This document shows, one piece after another, positions 1 to 8,945 of a stretch of DNA of 64,000 nt (position 1 is the first letter of the stretch; every line of letters starts with the position of its first letter). Origin of the DNA: Trinickia mobilis (GTDB taxonomy: Bacteria; Pseudomonadota; Gammaproteobacteria; Burkholderiales; Burkholderiaceae); the NCBI RefSeq assembly GCF_017315705.1, contig NZ_JAFLRF010000012.1, forward strand, positions 94,805 to 158,804, written 5' to 3'. Under the pieces are notes generated by a model. The model searched no databases. It worked only from the letters and a program-made list of their open reading frames with translations, and was not told where the DNA came from. The position numbers and the translations under genes were made by a program.

Positions 1-617
1 GCCACTGCATCAAAGTCAGACCCGATTATCCCTGCGCTGTGGGTACCCTCGGTCACCACTACGCCGGGATTGATTGAGTTCACACGAATTTTTCTCGGCC
101 CGAGTTCGCGCGCGAGCACGCCGGTGATCGCGTCGACCGCGCCTTTCGTGCCGCTATAGACGGCACTTGCCGGCGGCGTAATGCGGCTCGCGACCGAACT
201 GACATTGATGATGCTCGCTCCCTCGCCGAGATGACGCACGGCGGCCTGCGTGGTGAGCAGCACGCCTAATACGTTGGTATTGAACTGTTTATGAAAGTGC
301 TCTTCGGTAATCTCTTCGATAGGCGAGAACTCGTAGACTCCCGAATTGTTGACGAGGACGTCGAGGCGCCCAAACGTTTCGATGGCCGCGTTGACGATGC
401 CTTGCGCGTCCGCTGCCTTCGAAACATCGCCGCCGACGGCGACCGCCTTGCCGTTGGCCGCCGTAATCGCCGCAACAACGGCATCGGCGCCCGCCTTGCT
501 GCTTGCATAGTTGACGACCACCGAAGCGCCCTCTGCTGCGAGCGCCTTGGCGATAGCGGCTCCGATACCCTTGGACGCGCCCGTGACGACCGCCACCTTA
601 CCTGCGAGCTTGCTCAT
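1..617 (-). CDS. SDR family oxidoreductase, 3' end outside window
   Basis: Classical short-chain dehydrogenase/reductase, NAD(P)-dependent. The N-terminal Rossmann motif TGASKGIGAA follows the start, then the NNSG motif and the catalytic stretch SSVASRI...YSGTK (Ser-Tyr-Lys). The ATG at 617 is preferred over the in-frame ATG at 623 because an AAGGA box sits about 7 bases upstream of it. The C-terminal part lies beyond base 1, so about 205 residues are visible. Related proteins are annotated as 3-oxoacyl-ACP reductase-like or glucose dehydrogenase-like, but the substrate cannot be read from the sequence. The next gene to the right (msrA) is on the same strand but 224 bp away, so a shared transcript is uncertain. 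Confidence 0.85.
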   Translation of the reverse strand, partial: MSKLAGKVAVVTGASKGIGAAIAKALAAEGASVVVNYASSKAGADAVVAAITAANGKAVAVGGDVSKAADAQGIVNAAIETFGRLDVLVNNSGVYEFSPIEEITEEHFHKQFNTNVLGVLLTTQAAVRHLGEGASIINVSSVASRITPPASAVYSGTKGAVDAITGVLARELGPRKIRVNSINPGVVVTEGTHSAGIIGSDFDAV

Positions 618-841
618 GATCATTTCCTTGAAGAGATTGGGCAATGTGCAAAACGGCTGGCTTGTTCTGGGGCCAGTCGGCTTGCGCTGGTGCAAATATA
701 GGCATCTCTTCAGCCGCGATAAAGCGGTGTAAAACGAATTGTTTGGCGGGATTGGTGCGAACAATTGAACGAAGCGCCGCTACTGTCGTGTGCTGTACCG
801 CACGCGCAACATCGTCGAACGCTTCTTCAGCCGCATTAAAC

Positions 842-1579
842 CTACTCGCTCACTTTTAGCAGCACCGCATCGTTGCGATACAGATCGGGAAACATTCGCT
901 TCAGTTCGCTCACCTTCGGCAAATCGTTTATCACGATGTACGGGTAGTCGGGATGGCGCACGAGGAAATTCTGGTGGTAGGCTTCCGCCGGATAGAACCC
1001 TTTGAAGTTCTCCACCCGCGTGACGATCGGCCCTGAAAACACATGCGCCCTGTCCAGTTGCGCGATGTAGGACTGTGCGACGCTACGCTGCTCGGGATTG
1101 ACCGGGAAAATTGCCGAGCGATATTGCGTACCGTGATCGGGTCCCTGGTAGTCCAGCTCGGTGGGATCATGCGCAACCGAGAAGAAAATCTGCAACAACC
1201 GTCCGTAGGTGATCTGAGTCGGGTCGTAAGTGATCTGCACCGACTCCGCGTGTCCCGTATCGCCTTCGCTGACGGTTTCGTATTGTGCAGTGGCGGCCGC
1301 ACCGCCCGTGTAGCCCGCGGCGACCTGCTTCACACCCCGCACGTGTTCGAATACACCCTGAACACCCCAGAAGCAGCCCCCCGCGAACACGGCGGTTTCG
1401 CTATGCGTCGCGCCGACTTTTTCGTCCTGGGCAGGCGGTGGAATCCTGATCGCTGCTTCAGCCGAATTCGCAATGCGCTGCGCGGCGAAGACGCTCGCCG
1501 CAATGGCGACGCAACCGGCGAGCCTGGCAAAGGCCGAACGCTTGCTCGGGGGCGCCTGGCGAGTCGAGGTCGTGAGCAT
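842..1579 (-). CDS. msrA: Peptide-methionine (S)-S-oxide reductase MsrA, exported form
   Basis: Reduces the S-epimer of methionine sulfoxide in proteins. The family signature GCFWG is present with catalytic Cys69, followed by the conserved EVVQVGYTGG-like region (here AAGYTGG) and HAESVQITYDP. The protein is 245 residues. Its extra roughly 55 N-terminal residues contain a hydrophobic stretch (residues 19-36) preceded by arginines, so it probably acts in the periplasm. It is the last gene of msrB-dipZ-msrA, 47 bp after dipZ. DipZ would supply electrons across the membrane. Export is inferred from the N-terminus and from the Tat-type signal on the neighbouring MsrB. Confidence 0.93.
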   Translation of the reverse strand: MLTTSTRQAPPSKRSAFARLAGCVAIAASVFAAQRIANSAEAAIRIPPPAQDEKVGATHSETAVFAGGCFWGVQGVFEHVRGVKQVAAGYTGGAAATAQYETVSEGDTGHAESVQITYDPTQITYGRLLQIFFSVAHDPTELDYQGPDHGTQYRSAIFPVNPEQRSVAQSYIAQLDRAHVFSGPIVTRVENFKGFYPAEAYHQNFLVRHPDYPYIVINDLPKVSELKRMFPDLYRNDAVLLKVSE

Positions 1580-1626
1580 GATGTCAGTCCTGCAAAGAGT
1601 GGTTGATTTGCGCCGCCCGGCCCAGA

Positions 1627-3522
1627 CTAGCCGAACGTAAATGCGTACGCTTGCACGCCGGGATCCAGAAACTCGATCGAGAACGTGTGATCCGCGACAT
1701 CGCCGGTTTGTCGAACGAGCTGGTAAAGACGCTGTTCGGTCACGGTGCCGCTGCCGTCGGCGGCGACGTCGGTACCGTGCGCGGCGCCGGGCGCAGCGCC
1801 ATCCACGCTCACACGGAAGCGAACCGGCTTACCGTCCTTACCCGGACCCAGCACGAGGTGTAGATCGCGTGCATGAAAACGATAGACGATGCGCCCGGAC
1901 GCGGCCGCGAGCGTTGCGTGTTCGGCGCCCACCTTCCATGCGCCGGCCAGCCCCCAGTCGTTGACGGCGGGCCGCGACGGCGCCGCATAGGTGTGCACCT
2001 TGTCCTGCGCCTCACCGCCGGGCGACGCAAAATTCTCCGCGCGTTCGTAGCCGATATAGGTTTCCGGCGACTGCACATCGGCGTTGTCGGCCGCTGCCTC
2101 CACGCCTTGCGCGCTCGTGCCGGCGATGCCGAGTGCGACCTTCAACGCGCTTGCCTGGCCCGCTTCGGCCAACAACTGCTGAATCACCTTTTCCGATTCC
2201 GCATAGTCCCCTTCGCCAAAATGGTGATGGCGAATCCGCCCTTTCGCGTCGACGAAATAGTGCGCCGGCCAGTACTGATTGTTCAGCGCGCGCCAGATCG
2301 CGTAGTTGTTGTCAATGGCGACGGGATAGTCGACGCCGAGATCGCGGGTGGCCTTTTTCACGTTGTCGATATTGCGCTCGAAGGCGAATTCCGGCGCGTG
2401 CACGCCAATCACGACGAGTCCCTGATCCTTGTATTTCTGCGCCCACGCCTTGACGTACGGCAGCGAACGCAGGCAGTTGATGCACGAGTACGTCCAGAAG
2501 TCGATCAGAACGACCTTGCCGCGCAGGTCCTGAACCGTCAGCGGCGGCGAATTCAGCCATTGGACGGCGCCGTTCAGCGGCGGCAACACGCCTTCGACGG
2601 GCAACCGGGCCGCGCCGGCTGGCGTGCCCTGCGCGGCGCGCATCATCGCGCCGGAGTCGACGGAGGCGCTTGCATTGGCGGCGGGGTTGGCGGCCATCAC
2701 GGCATCATTGCCCGCTGCGTTGGCTGGCGCGTTGGCTGGCGCGTTGGCCGGCGCATGGGTCTTGTTACCTGCCGCCACCGGATTGGCCGGCGTCGCACCG
2801 GGCGAAAGCTTATCCACCAGTTTCTGTTCGATGCCGCCGGTAGCGACCGTCGATACACTCGCCAGCACGCCCGTGTCGAGGCCGAACGCAATCGCCACCA
2901 CGCCGCCCAGCATCGCCGCACCGATCCCGCGGCGGATCCATTCGCCTGCACCGAGAGAGCGCTTCATCGCCGTGAACAACCGCCCGCCGATCAGCAGCGC
3001 GAGCGCGAGCGACGTCGCGGCACCGGCCGCATAGGCCAGCAGCAGCAGCGTCGTGCCGACGCTCGCGCCCCGCAACGCCGCGCCGGTCAGCACCAGGCCG
3101 AGAATCGGACCGGCGCACGGTGCCCACAGCAGGCCGGTCGCAATGCCCAATAGAAATGACGAACCTGCGCGAACCTGCTGGCCGTCGCCCTGGGCGAAGT
3201 TCGACAGGCGATTGCCGGCGCTCACCAGCGGACGCATCAGATGATCCGCGAAGCGTGGCAGCAACAGCGTCAATCCGAAGACGGCGAGCAACGCGATCGC
3301 GAGCCAGCGGCCATATTGGTTAGCCTGGGTGACCCAGCCGCCGCCCACCGCGGCCAAGGTCGCGACGAGGGCGAACGTCAGCGCCATGCCCGCGAGCAAC
3401 GGCAGCCCGCTGCGCACAAATGGCTGATCGGCGCGCGCGAAAACAAACGGCAGCACCGGCAGGATGCACGGACTGAGAATCGTGAGGGCGCCGCCGAGAT
3501 AGGCGAGAACGATGAGCAGCAT
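1627..3522 (-). CDS. dipZ: DipZ-type CcdA/thioredoxin fusion (transmembrane disulfide electron transfer)
   Basis: A 631-residue fusion of a CcdA/DsbD-like membrane domain (residues 1-225) and a periplasmic TlpA-like thioredoxin domain. In the membrane domain Cys19 (LSPC) and Cys136 (APCAG) are the expected redox pair. The thioredoxin domain (about 310-450) carries Cys347-x-x-Cys350 in FWTYSCINC. A C-terminal beta-rich DipZ domain (about 480-631) follows. An Ala/Pro/Asn linker at 255-290 includes tandem ANAP repeats. The start at 3522 replaces a longer frame because it begins exactly at the first membrane segment. Known members pass cytoplasmic thioredoxin electrons outward. Lying between msrB and msrA, it most likely recharges the two exported reductases. 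Confidence 0.9.
   Translation of the reverse strand: MLLIVLAYLGGALTILSPCILPVLPFVFARADQPFVRSGLPLLAGMALTFALVATLAAVGGGWVTQANQYGRWLAIALLAVFGLTLLLPRFADHLMRPLVSAGNRLSNFAQGDGQQVRAGSSFLLGIATGLLWAPCAGPILGLVLTGAALRGASVGTTLLLLAYAAGAATSLALALLIGGRLFTAMKRSLGAGEWIRRGIGAAMLGGVVAIAFGLDTGVLASVSTVATGGIEQKLVDKLSPGATPANPVAAGNKTHAPANAPANAPANAAGNDAVMAANPAANASASVDSGAMMRAAQGTPAGAARLPVEGVLPPLNGAVQWLNSPPLTVQDLRGKVVLIDFWTYSCINCLRSLPYVKAWAQKYKDQGLVVIGVHAPEFAFERNIDNVKKATRDLGVDYPVAIDNNYAIWRALNNQYWPAHYFVDAKGRIRHHHFGEGDYAESEKVIQQLLAEAGQASALKVALGIAGTSAQGVEAAADNADVQSPETYIGYERAENFASPGGEAQDKVHTYAAPSRPAVNDWGLAGAWKVGAEHATLAAASGRIVYRFHARDLHLVLGPGKDGKPVRFRVSVDGAAPGAAHGTDVAADGSGTVTEQRLYQLVRQTGDVADHTFSIEFLDPGVQAYAFTFG
2719..2754. repeat. 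Three 12-bp tandem repeats inside dipZ
   Basis: Three consecutive copies of GTTGGCTGGCGC (the third has one change), read on the minus strand as Ala-Asn-Ala-Pro units in the flexible linker between the membrane and thioredoxin domains. Copy-number slippage here would stay in frame and only change linker length. Confidence 0.85.
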
Positions 3523-3590
3523 GTCGGTTCCGGGCGTGGATGCCGGTCGTTGGGTTGTGGATGAAAGAAAGGCGGGTTGAGGGCGCGAGC

Positions 3591-4103
3591 TCAGGCGGCC
3601 GCGGGCGTGAAAATCATCGCCACGCCGTTCATGCAATAGCGCAGCCCCGTCGGTGCCGGACCGTCGTCGAACACGTGACCGAGATGGCCGCCACAGCGCC
3701 GGCAGTGGACCTCGGTGCGCGACATGCCGAACGAACTGTCCTCACGCGTCGCCACGGCATGCTCGAGCGGCGCCCAGAAGCTCGGCCAGCCGGTGTGGCT
3801 GTCAAACTTCGTGCGCGACGCGAAAAGATCGAGCCGGCAGCCCGCGCAGCCGAACACGCCGGCGCGATGCTCGTCGTTCAGCGGGCTGCTGTAAGGCCGC
3901 TCCGTGCCTTCCTGACGCAGCACCGCATACTGTGACGGCGTCAGCAACTGGCGCCATTGCGCGTCCGTGTGCACGACTTCGAAACTGCCGGCCGGCTTGC
4001 CAGCCTCCGCCGGTGCGGCAGCCCGCGGGCGCCAATGGCTGACTGCCGCCAGCGCCGCCACGGCCGCCCCGCCTGAAAACAGGAAGCGCCTTCTGCTTTG
4101 CAT
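3591..4103 (-). CDS. msrB: Peptide-methionine (R)-S-oxide reductase MsrB with Tat-type signal
   Basis: Reduces the R-epimer of methionine sulfoxide. The 170-residue protein opens with SRRRFLF and a hydrophobic Ala-rich stretch, a good twin-arginine signal. The SelR domain has two zinc CxxC pairs (Cys86/89 and Cys134/137), the HTGWPSF motif and catalytic Cys157 in RYCMNG. The ATG at 4103 is chosen because it places the Tat motif at the N-terminus; a longer frame to 4277 would bury it. It is the first gene of the operon and lies 200 bp from the divergent response-regulator gene. Tat export implies a folded protein crosses the membrane, consistent with its structural zinc. Confidence 0.93.
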   Translation of the reverse strand: MQSRRRFLFSGGAAVAALAAVSHWRPRAAAPAEAGKPAGSFEVVHTDAQWRQLLTPSQYAVLRQEGTERPYSSPLNDEHRAGVFGCAGCRLDLFASRTKFDSHTGWPSFWAPLEHAVATREDSSFGMSRTEVHCRRCGGHLGHVFDDGPAPTGLRYCMNGVAMIFTPAAA

Positions 4104-4303
4104 GATCGGCTCCTTGATGCGAATCTGCGGAAAGTGGCCACATCCTAGAGCGCCTGGGATGTCGAAGTCCTCACGAAAAGTTAAATTAAATGTGATAACT
4201 CGCCGTCCGGAAATTTTGCACAATGGCGCAATGGGCCGCTTTTGCCGGCGCCCATTCTTTCCAATGCTCCGAACCACGCCCTCGCCCGCGTCTAAAGCCC
4301 TCC
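4104..4303. promoter_or_regulatory. Divergent promoter region between msrB operon and two-component genes
   Basis: This 200-bp gap must hold the promoters for both directions. It contains an AT-rich stretch unusual for the neighbourhood (about 4175-4195, with TTAAAT/TAAAT direct repeats), a plausible site for an OmpR-type regulator. No certain -35/-10 pair can be assigned by eye. Confidence 0.45.
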
Positions 4304-5050
4304 ATGGACCACCCCAAGCGCATCCTGATCGTCGAAGACGACTTCGACATCGCCAACGTGCTGAGTCTTCATCTGCGCGACGAGCGCTACGAAGTCGTGC
4401 ACAGCGCCGACGGCAACGAAGGGCTGCGCCTGCTGGAGCAAGGCGGCTGGGACGCGCTGATCCTCGATTTGATGCTGCCCGGCGTCGATGGTCTGGAAAT
4501 CTGCCGGCGCGCCCGCGCGATGACGCGCTATACGCCGATCATCATCACCAGCGCGCGTTCGAGCGAAGTGCACCGGATTCTCGGCCTCGAACTCGGCGCT
4601 GACGACTACCTTGCCAAGCCGTTCTCGGTCCTCGAACTGGTTGCACGCGTCAAGGCGTTGCTGCGGCGCGTCGAAGCCGTGGCGAAAGACTCGCGAATCG
4701 ACGCGGGCAGTCTGCACGTCGCCGGCCTGACGATCGATCCGCTGACCCGCGAGGCGACCGTCGACGGCAAGCCCATCGAACTGACGCCGCGTGAATTCGA
4801 CCTGCTCTATCACTTCGCGCAGCATCCCGGCAAAGTGTTCTCGCGAATGGACCTGCTCAACGCCGTGTGGGGCTATCAGCACGAGGGCTATGAACACACC
4901 GTCAACACCCATATCAACCGGCTGCGCGCGAAGATCGAGGCCGATCCAGCCGAGCCCGAGCGCATCCTGACGGTCTGGGGGCGCGGCTATAAGCTGGCCG
5001 TGCCGGGCGACTCGCCGGCGCCCGGCGGCATACCTCTGGACGCGCCGTGA
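4304..5050 (+). CDS. OmpR/PhoB-family response regulator
   Basis: A 248-residue two-component response regulator. The receiver domain (1-120) has acidic residues E11-D12-D13, phospho-acceptor Asp55 (LILDLMLPG) and the conserved Lys in YLAKPF. The C-terminal winged helix (about 140-235) ends with the typical VWGRGYKL. It starts 200 bp from the divergent msrB and overlaps the kinase gene by 4 bp. By analogy with the E. coli HprRS (YedWV) system, which controls msrPQ, it may sense envelope oxidative stress and regulate the adjacent Msr operon. That link is inferred from position only. Confidence 0.92.
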   Translation: MDHPKRILIVEDDFDIANVLSLHLRDERYEVVHSADGNEGLRLLEQGGWDALILDLMLPGVDGLEICRRARAMTRYTPIIITSARSSEVHRILGLELGADDYLAKPFSVLELVARVKALLRRVEAVAKDSRIDAGSLHVAGLTIDPLTREATVDGKPIELTPREFDLLYHFAQHPGKVFSRMDLLNAVWGYQHEGYEHTVNTHINRLRAKIEADPAEPERILTVWGRGYKLAVPGDSPAPGGIPLDAP

Positions 5051-6540
5051 ATCTGACCCTGACCCAGCGGCTCTCGCTCGTTTTTTCCGCCCTGTTGCTG
5101 GCGTGCTGCGGCGCGTCGGCATGGCTGCAGATCCGTTCAAGCGACCTGCACGATAAGGAAGTCGTGCAAAGCCTGTCGCGGAGCCTCGCCGACCATATCG
5201 CGCACCGCACCACCCTGATGGACGCGAACGGCCTGCGGCCCGACGCGGTGCGCCAACTGTTCGGCCAGTTGATGAGGGTGAATCCGAGCGTCGAGGTGTA
5301 CCTGCTGGACAATCAAGGGCGTATCAAGGGCGACGACGCCCCCGCGGGCCACGTCAAGCGCGCGCAGGTGGATCTCGCGCCGATCCGGCAATTCATCGCT
5401 GGCGATGCGTTGCCGATCCTCGGCGACGACCCGCGCAGCCTCGACGGGAAAAAGGTGTTCAGTGCCGCACCGCTGCAGCTGAACGGCCAGCCACCATCGG
5501 GCTATGTCTATGTCGTCCTGCTCGGCGAGGCGCACGATGCGCTCGCCGCGCGCGTGGCCGCCAGCTCCGTTCTGCGCACCACGCTGTGGTCGATGGCGCT
5601 GGTCGCGCTGCTCGGTCTGCTTGCGGGCTTGACGGCATTTGGTCTGATCACGCGGCCTCTACGCCGCCTCACCGAAGCCATGCGCCGCTTCGACGCCGAC
5701 GGCGCGCCGGACACTCAGCCGGCCGTGCCGCGCTCGGCGCCGCCCGGACAGCGCGACGAAATCGCCGTGCTCGAAGCCACGTTCGCACAGATGGCGAACC
5801 GCATCGGCGACCAGTGGCGTGCGCTGACGAGACAGGACCAGCAACGGCGCGAGCTGATCGCCAATATTTCGCACGATCTGCGCACGCCGCTCACCTCTTT
5901 GCACGGCTACCTCGAGACACTGTCGCTCAAGGCCGACACGCTCAGCGAAACGGAGCGCAAACGCTATCTGGCGATCGCGCTGGCACAAAGCGTCAAAGTG
6001 GGGCGGCTCGCGCAGGTGCTATTCGAACTGGCCCGGCTCGAACACGGCAACGTGCAACCCGCGCTCGAGCCATTCTCGCTGGCCGATCTGGTTCAGGACG
6101 TTTTCCAGAAATTCGAACTGCCGGCCGAGGCACGGCACATCCGGCTGCGGGCGGGCATTCCCCCTCGCCTGCCGACCGTCCGCGCCGATCTGGGGATGAT
6201 CGAGCGCGTGCTGACGAACCTGCTCGACAACGCGATTCGCCACGTCCCCGCCGACGGCGAGATCAACGTCGATCTCGCGCACCAGGACGGCAAGGTGTCG
6301 GTCACGGTCAGCGACACCGGTCCCGGCATTCCGGCGGAGCAGCGCGAAGGCCTGTTCGAACGCCCGTTCAGCTCAGGCGGCACGCATCGCGGCGGCGGAC
6401 TCGGACTGCTGATCGTGCAGCGTATGCTGCAATTGCATCACAGCCAGATACGCCTGCTCGAGGGTGCGGGCCCCGGCACGACTTTCTGCTTCGATCTGCC
6501 GACAACCGAGAAGTCGACGGCCTCCAGCATCCCGCTCTGA
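5047..6540 (+). CDS. Two-component sensor histidine kinase
   Basis: A 497-residue membrane kinase paired with the preceding regulator. It begins with GTG overlapping the regulator stop (GTGA). Order: TM1 (about 8-28), a periplasmic sensor of roughly 145 residues, TM2 (about 175-202), HAMP, HisKA with His276 in NISHDLRTPL, then HATPase_c with NLLDNA, DTGPGIP and GGGLGL. The periplasmic domain has no methionine or cysteine cluster that would identify the signal. Translational coupling supports one functional pair. Confidence 0.92.
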   Translation: MNLTLTQRLSLVFSALLLACCGASAWLQIRSSDLHDKEVVQSLSRSLADHIAHRTTLMDANGLRPDAVRQLFGQLMRVNPSVEVYLLDNQGRIKGDDAPAGHVKRAQVDLAPIRQFIAGDALPILGDDPRSLDGKKVFSAAPLQLNGQPPSGYVYVVLLGEAHDALAARVAASSVLRTTLWSMALVALLGLLAGLTAFGLITRPLRRLTEAMRRFDADGAPDTQPAVPRSAPPGQRDEIAVLEATFAQMANRIGDQWRALTRQDQQRRELIANISHDLRTPLTSLHGYLETLSLKADTLSETERKRYLAIALAQSVKVGRLAQVLFELARLEHGNVQPALEPFSLADLVQDVFQKFELPAEARHIRLRAGIPPRLPTVRADLGMIERVLTNLLDNAIRHVPADGEINVDLAHQDGKVSVTVSDTGPGIPAEQREGLFERPFSSGGTHRGGGLGLLIVQRMLQLHHSQIRLLEGAGPGTTFCFDLPTTEKSTASSIPL

Positions 6541-6585
6541 CTGAACGGTGCGCGGTCCGGCGACAACCGCGGCGACACGCCACCT

Positions 6586-7389
6586 TCAGCTTTGCCGTTG
6601 CGCGACATCCGGCGTGAAGCGGCAACCCAGTCGATAGCGCGAACCCGGATGCACGAAGCGCGCGTACGTCACGGCGACGCCATTCGTCCAGGTGCGGCGC
6701 ACGAGGGTCAGGCAGGGTTCGCTGGCGAGCACTTGCAGCAGGTCCGCTTCGGGGTGAGTCGGCAGTGCTGCGTCGACAACGTGTTCGATGTCGTGCACCG
6801 GCACAGCCGCGTACAGGTACTCGGACGGCCGGATCGTCGAAAAGTCCTGCGTGATGAAGTCGGGCGCCACGGCCGGGTTCACGTATCGGTCTTCGAGTTG
6901 CACCGGCAAGCCGTTTTCCCGATGCACGCAGATCACATGAAACACCGACGCGCCCGGCGGCAGGCCGAGCGCATTCGACACGACGAGCGGCGCCGTCTCG
7001 CGCTGCGCGAGCAACGTCTCGTACGTGTACTCGTGACCGCGGGCGCGGATTTCGTCGCCGATGTGCGCGATCATCAGGAGCGTCGATTGCGGCTTGGCCG
7101 CGGCGACGAACGTGCCGACGCCCGACGTCCGTGTCAGCCAGCCTTCGCGGGTGAGCTCACGCAGCGCGCGGTTGATGGTCATGCGCGACATGCCGAGCGA
7201 CGTGACCAGATCGAGCTCCGACGGAATGCGGTCGCCGGGCTGCCACGTGCCCGCTTCGATCGTCTCGCGGATGTACGCTTTCACCTGCTCGTAACGGGCA
7301 AGCGGTGCCTCGGCTGGGGTGCTTGCGCGCCCCAGCCTGCGCTTGTGAGGCGCCGCCAGCGTCGAGAGGAACGATCGGGTGCCGGTCAT
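6586..7389 (-). CDS. GntR-family regulator, HutC subfamily
   Basis: A 267-residue repressor-type protein. The N-terminal winged helix (about 30-100) contains the GDRIPSELDLV and MSRMTINRALREL motifs. The C-terminal UTRA effector domain (about 120-258) is typical of HutC-like GntR proteins. It is the last gene of the amino-acid ABC transporter operon; its ATG overlaps the ATPase stop (ATGA). HutC-type proteins bind GTxTAxAC-core palindromes. Two such sites (10584-10597 and 10704-10717) lie in the promoter region at the head of this operon, so autoregulation and control of the divergent oxygenase genes are likely. The effector is unknown; histidine, urocanate or another polar compound are possible. 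Confidence 0.9.
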   Translation of the reverse strand: MTGTRSFLSTLAAPHKRRLGRASTPAEAPLARYEQVKAYIRETIEAGTWQPGDRIPSELDLVTSLGMSRMTINRALRELTREGWLTRTSGVGTFVAAAKPQSTLLMIAHIGDEIRARGHEYTYETLLAQRETAPLVVSNALGLPPGASVFHVICVHRENGLPVQLEDRYVNPAVAPDFITQDFSTIRPSEYLYAAVPVHDIEHVVDAALPTHPEADLLQVLASEPCLTLVRRTWTNGVAVTYARFVHPGSRYRLGCRFTPDVAQRQS

Positions 7390-8255
7390 GCCGGTTCTCC
7401 GTCGGCGCCGCGGCTCCAGAACGCGTTGCGGTCCAAATAGTTCTGCAGGAACTGGCGCAGCCGCGGATGCTGCGCGTCGTGAAAGACTGCGTGCGGCTTG
7501 CCTTGCACCGCAATGCGACCTTGATCGATAAACACGACTTTGTCTGCGACCTGCGCGGCGAACCCCATTTCGTGCGTGACGACGGCCATCGTCATCCCGT
7601 CGCGGGCTAGCTGCTTCATCACCTGCAGCACTTCGCCGACGAGTTCCGGGTCGAGGGCCGAGGTCGGCTCGTCGAACAGCATGATGTGCGGTTCCATCGC
7701 GAGCGCGCGTGCGATGGCCACGCGTTGTTGCTGGCCGCCCGAAAGCCTCGCCGGGCGCGCATCGCCCTTGTCGGAGAGCCCGACCGTGTCCAGCATCGCG
7801 TTCGCACGCCGGCGCGCTTCGTCGCGCGGCAGTCGACGCACGCGCAGGAGCGCTTCCATCACGTTTTCGAGCGCGCTCAAATGCGGCCACAGATTGAACT
7901 GCTGGAACACCATTCCGATGTTGCGCCGCACGCGATTGATCTCGCGCTGAGAAGCGCGCACGCGCTGCCCGTTGCGCTGCGCGTAGCCGAGCAGTTGGCC
8001 CTCGATCAGGACTTCGCCTTCGTCATACGTTTCGAGCGCGGCGAGACAGCGCAGCAGCGTGCTCTTGCCCGAGCCCGACGGGCCGATGATGCAGACCACC
8101 TCGGATTTCCCGATCTCCAGATCGACGCCGCGCAGCACCTCGACATCACCGAAGCGTTTGCGCAGCTCGCGCACCTCGACCAACGCGCTTGGGCGTGGTG
8201 ACGCGCTCGCAGCGCCGGAAGGAGAAGAAGAAACGAGGTCGGTCATCGCGTTCAT
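7386..8255 (-). CDS. Polar amino-acid ABC transporter ATP-binding protein
   Basis: A 289-residue ATPase of the HisP/GlnQ type. Walker A GPSGSGKST, signature LSGGQQQRV, Walker B MLFDEPTSALD and the switch His in VVTHEMGF are all visible. The start at 8255 is supported by an AAGGGAG box 5 bases upstream. An N-terminal Ser/Ala-rich extension of about 25 residues precedes the domain. It belongs with two permeases and a binding protein. The type imports basic, acidic or polar amino acids; the exact ligand cannot be deduced. Confidence 0.93.
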   Translation of the reverse strand: MNAMTDLVSSSPSGAASASPRPSALVEVRELRKRFGDVEVLRGVDLEIGKSEVVCIIGPSGSGKSTLLRCLAALETYDEGEVLIEGQLLGYAQRNGQRVRASQREINRVRRNIGMVFQQFNLWPHLSALENVMEALLRVRRLPRDEARRRANAMLDTVGLSDKGDARPARLSGGQQQRVAIARALAMEPHIMLFDEPTSALDPELVGEVLQVMKQLARDGMTMAVVTHEMGFAAQVADKVVFIDQGRIAVQGKPHAVFHDAQHPRLRQFLQNYLDRNAFWSRGADGEPA

Positions 8256-8272
8256 CGCGGCTCCCTTGGGGA

Positions 8273-8935
8273 TCACGCCATCATGCGCGCCAGCCGCGCT
8301 TCCGCCCAAAGTCCCGCGCGCGACGCCAGTTCGACGAGCGCGAGATAGCAAAGGCAGAGCGCCAGCAGCGTTTCGACGAAGGCGAACGTCGCCGAGCCGA
8401 TGCCGGTCAGCACGAAGGTCAGTTCGGGCACCGTGACAATCGACAGCACCGCGGTTTCCTTGCTGAGCACGATCGCGAGATTCGCGAGCGCGGGTACGAT
8501 CAGCACCAGCATCTGCGGCAACTGGATGCGCAACACCGCCTGCCAGCGCGTGAGGCCCAGGCACGCCGCCGCTTCGAGATGGCCGGGCGGCACCGAGTTG
8601 AAGCCGGAACGGAACGCTTCGGCGAAATACGCGCTGCCGTACAGGCCCAGTCCGAGCACGCCGGCGGTCAGCGGTTCGAGCGTGATGCCGAACGACGGCC
8701 CCCCGTAGTACAGCAAGAAGAGTTGCACAAGGAATGGCGTGCCGCGCAGCACTTCGATATACACCCGCAACGTGCCGCGCACCCAGCGTCCGCCGAACAG
8801 TTGCAGCAGCGCGATCGCAAAGCCGAGCAGCATGCCGATCGCGACGCCGGCGACCCACGTGCCAAGCGTCGTCGCGAGTCCGGCGCCGATTGCCGGCAGG
8901 TTGTGCGTGATGACAGTCGGATCGAACTGTTGCAT
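8273..8935 (-). CDS. Amino-acid ABC transporter permease (HisM/GlnP type)
   Basis: A 220-residue inner-membrane permease with about five transmembrane segments. The EAA loop (LEAAACLGLTRWQAVLRIQLPQ) contacts the ATPase. It follows the sister permease by 10 bp and precedes the ATPase by 17 bp, so the genes are co-transcribed. Together the two permeases should form a heterodimeric channel, as in histidine or glutamate uptake systems. Confidence 0.92.
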   Translation of the reverse strand: MQQFDPTVITHNLPAIGAGLATTLGTWVAGVAIGMLLGFAIALLQLFGGRWVRGTLRVYIEVLRGTPFLVQLFLLYYGGPSFGITLEPLTAGVLGLGLYGSAYFAEAFRSGFNSVPPGHLEAAACLGLTRWQAVLRIQLPQMLVLIVPALANLAIVLSKETAVLSIVTVPELTFVLTGIGSATFAFVETLLALCLCYLALVELASRAGLWAEARLARMMA

Positions 8936-8945
8936 CTCGATGTCC

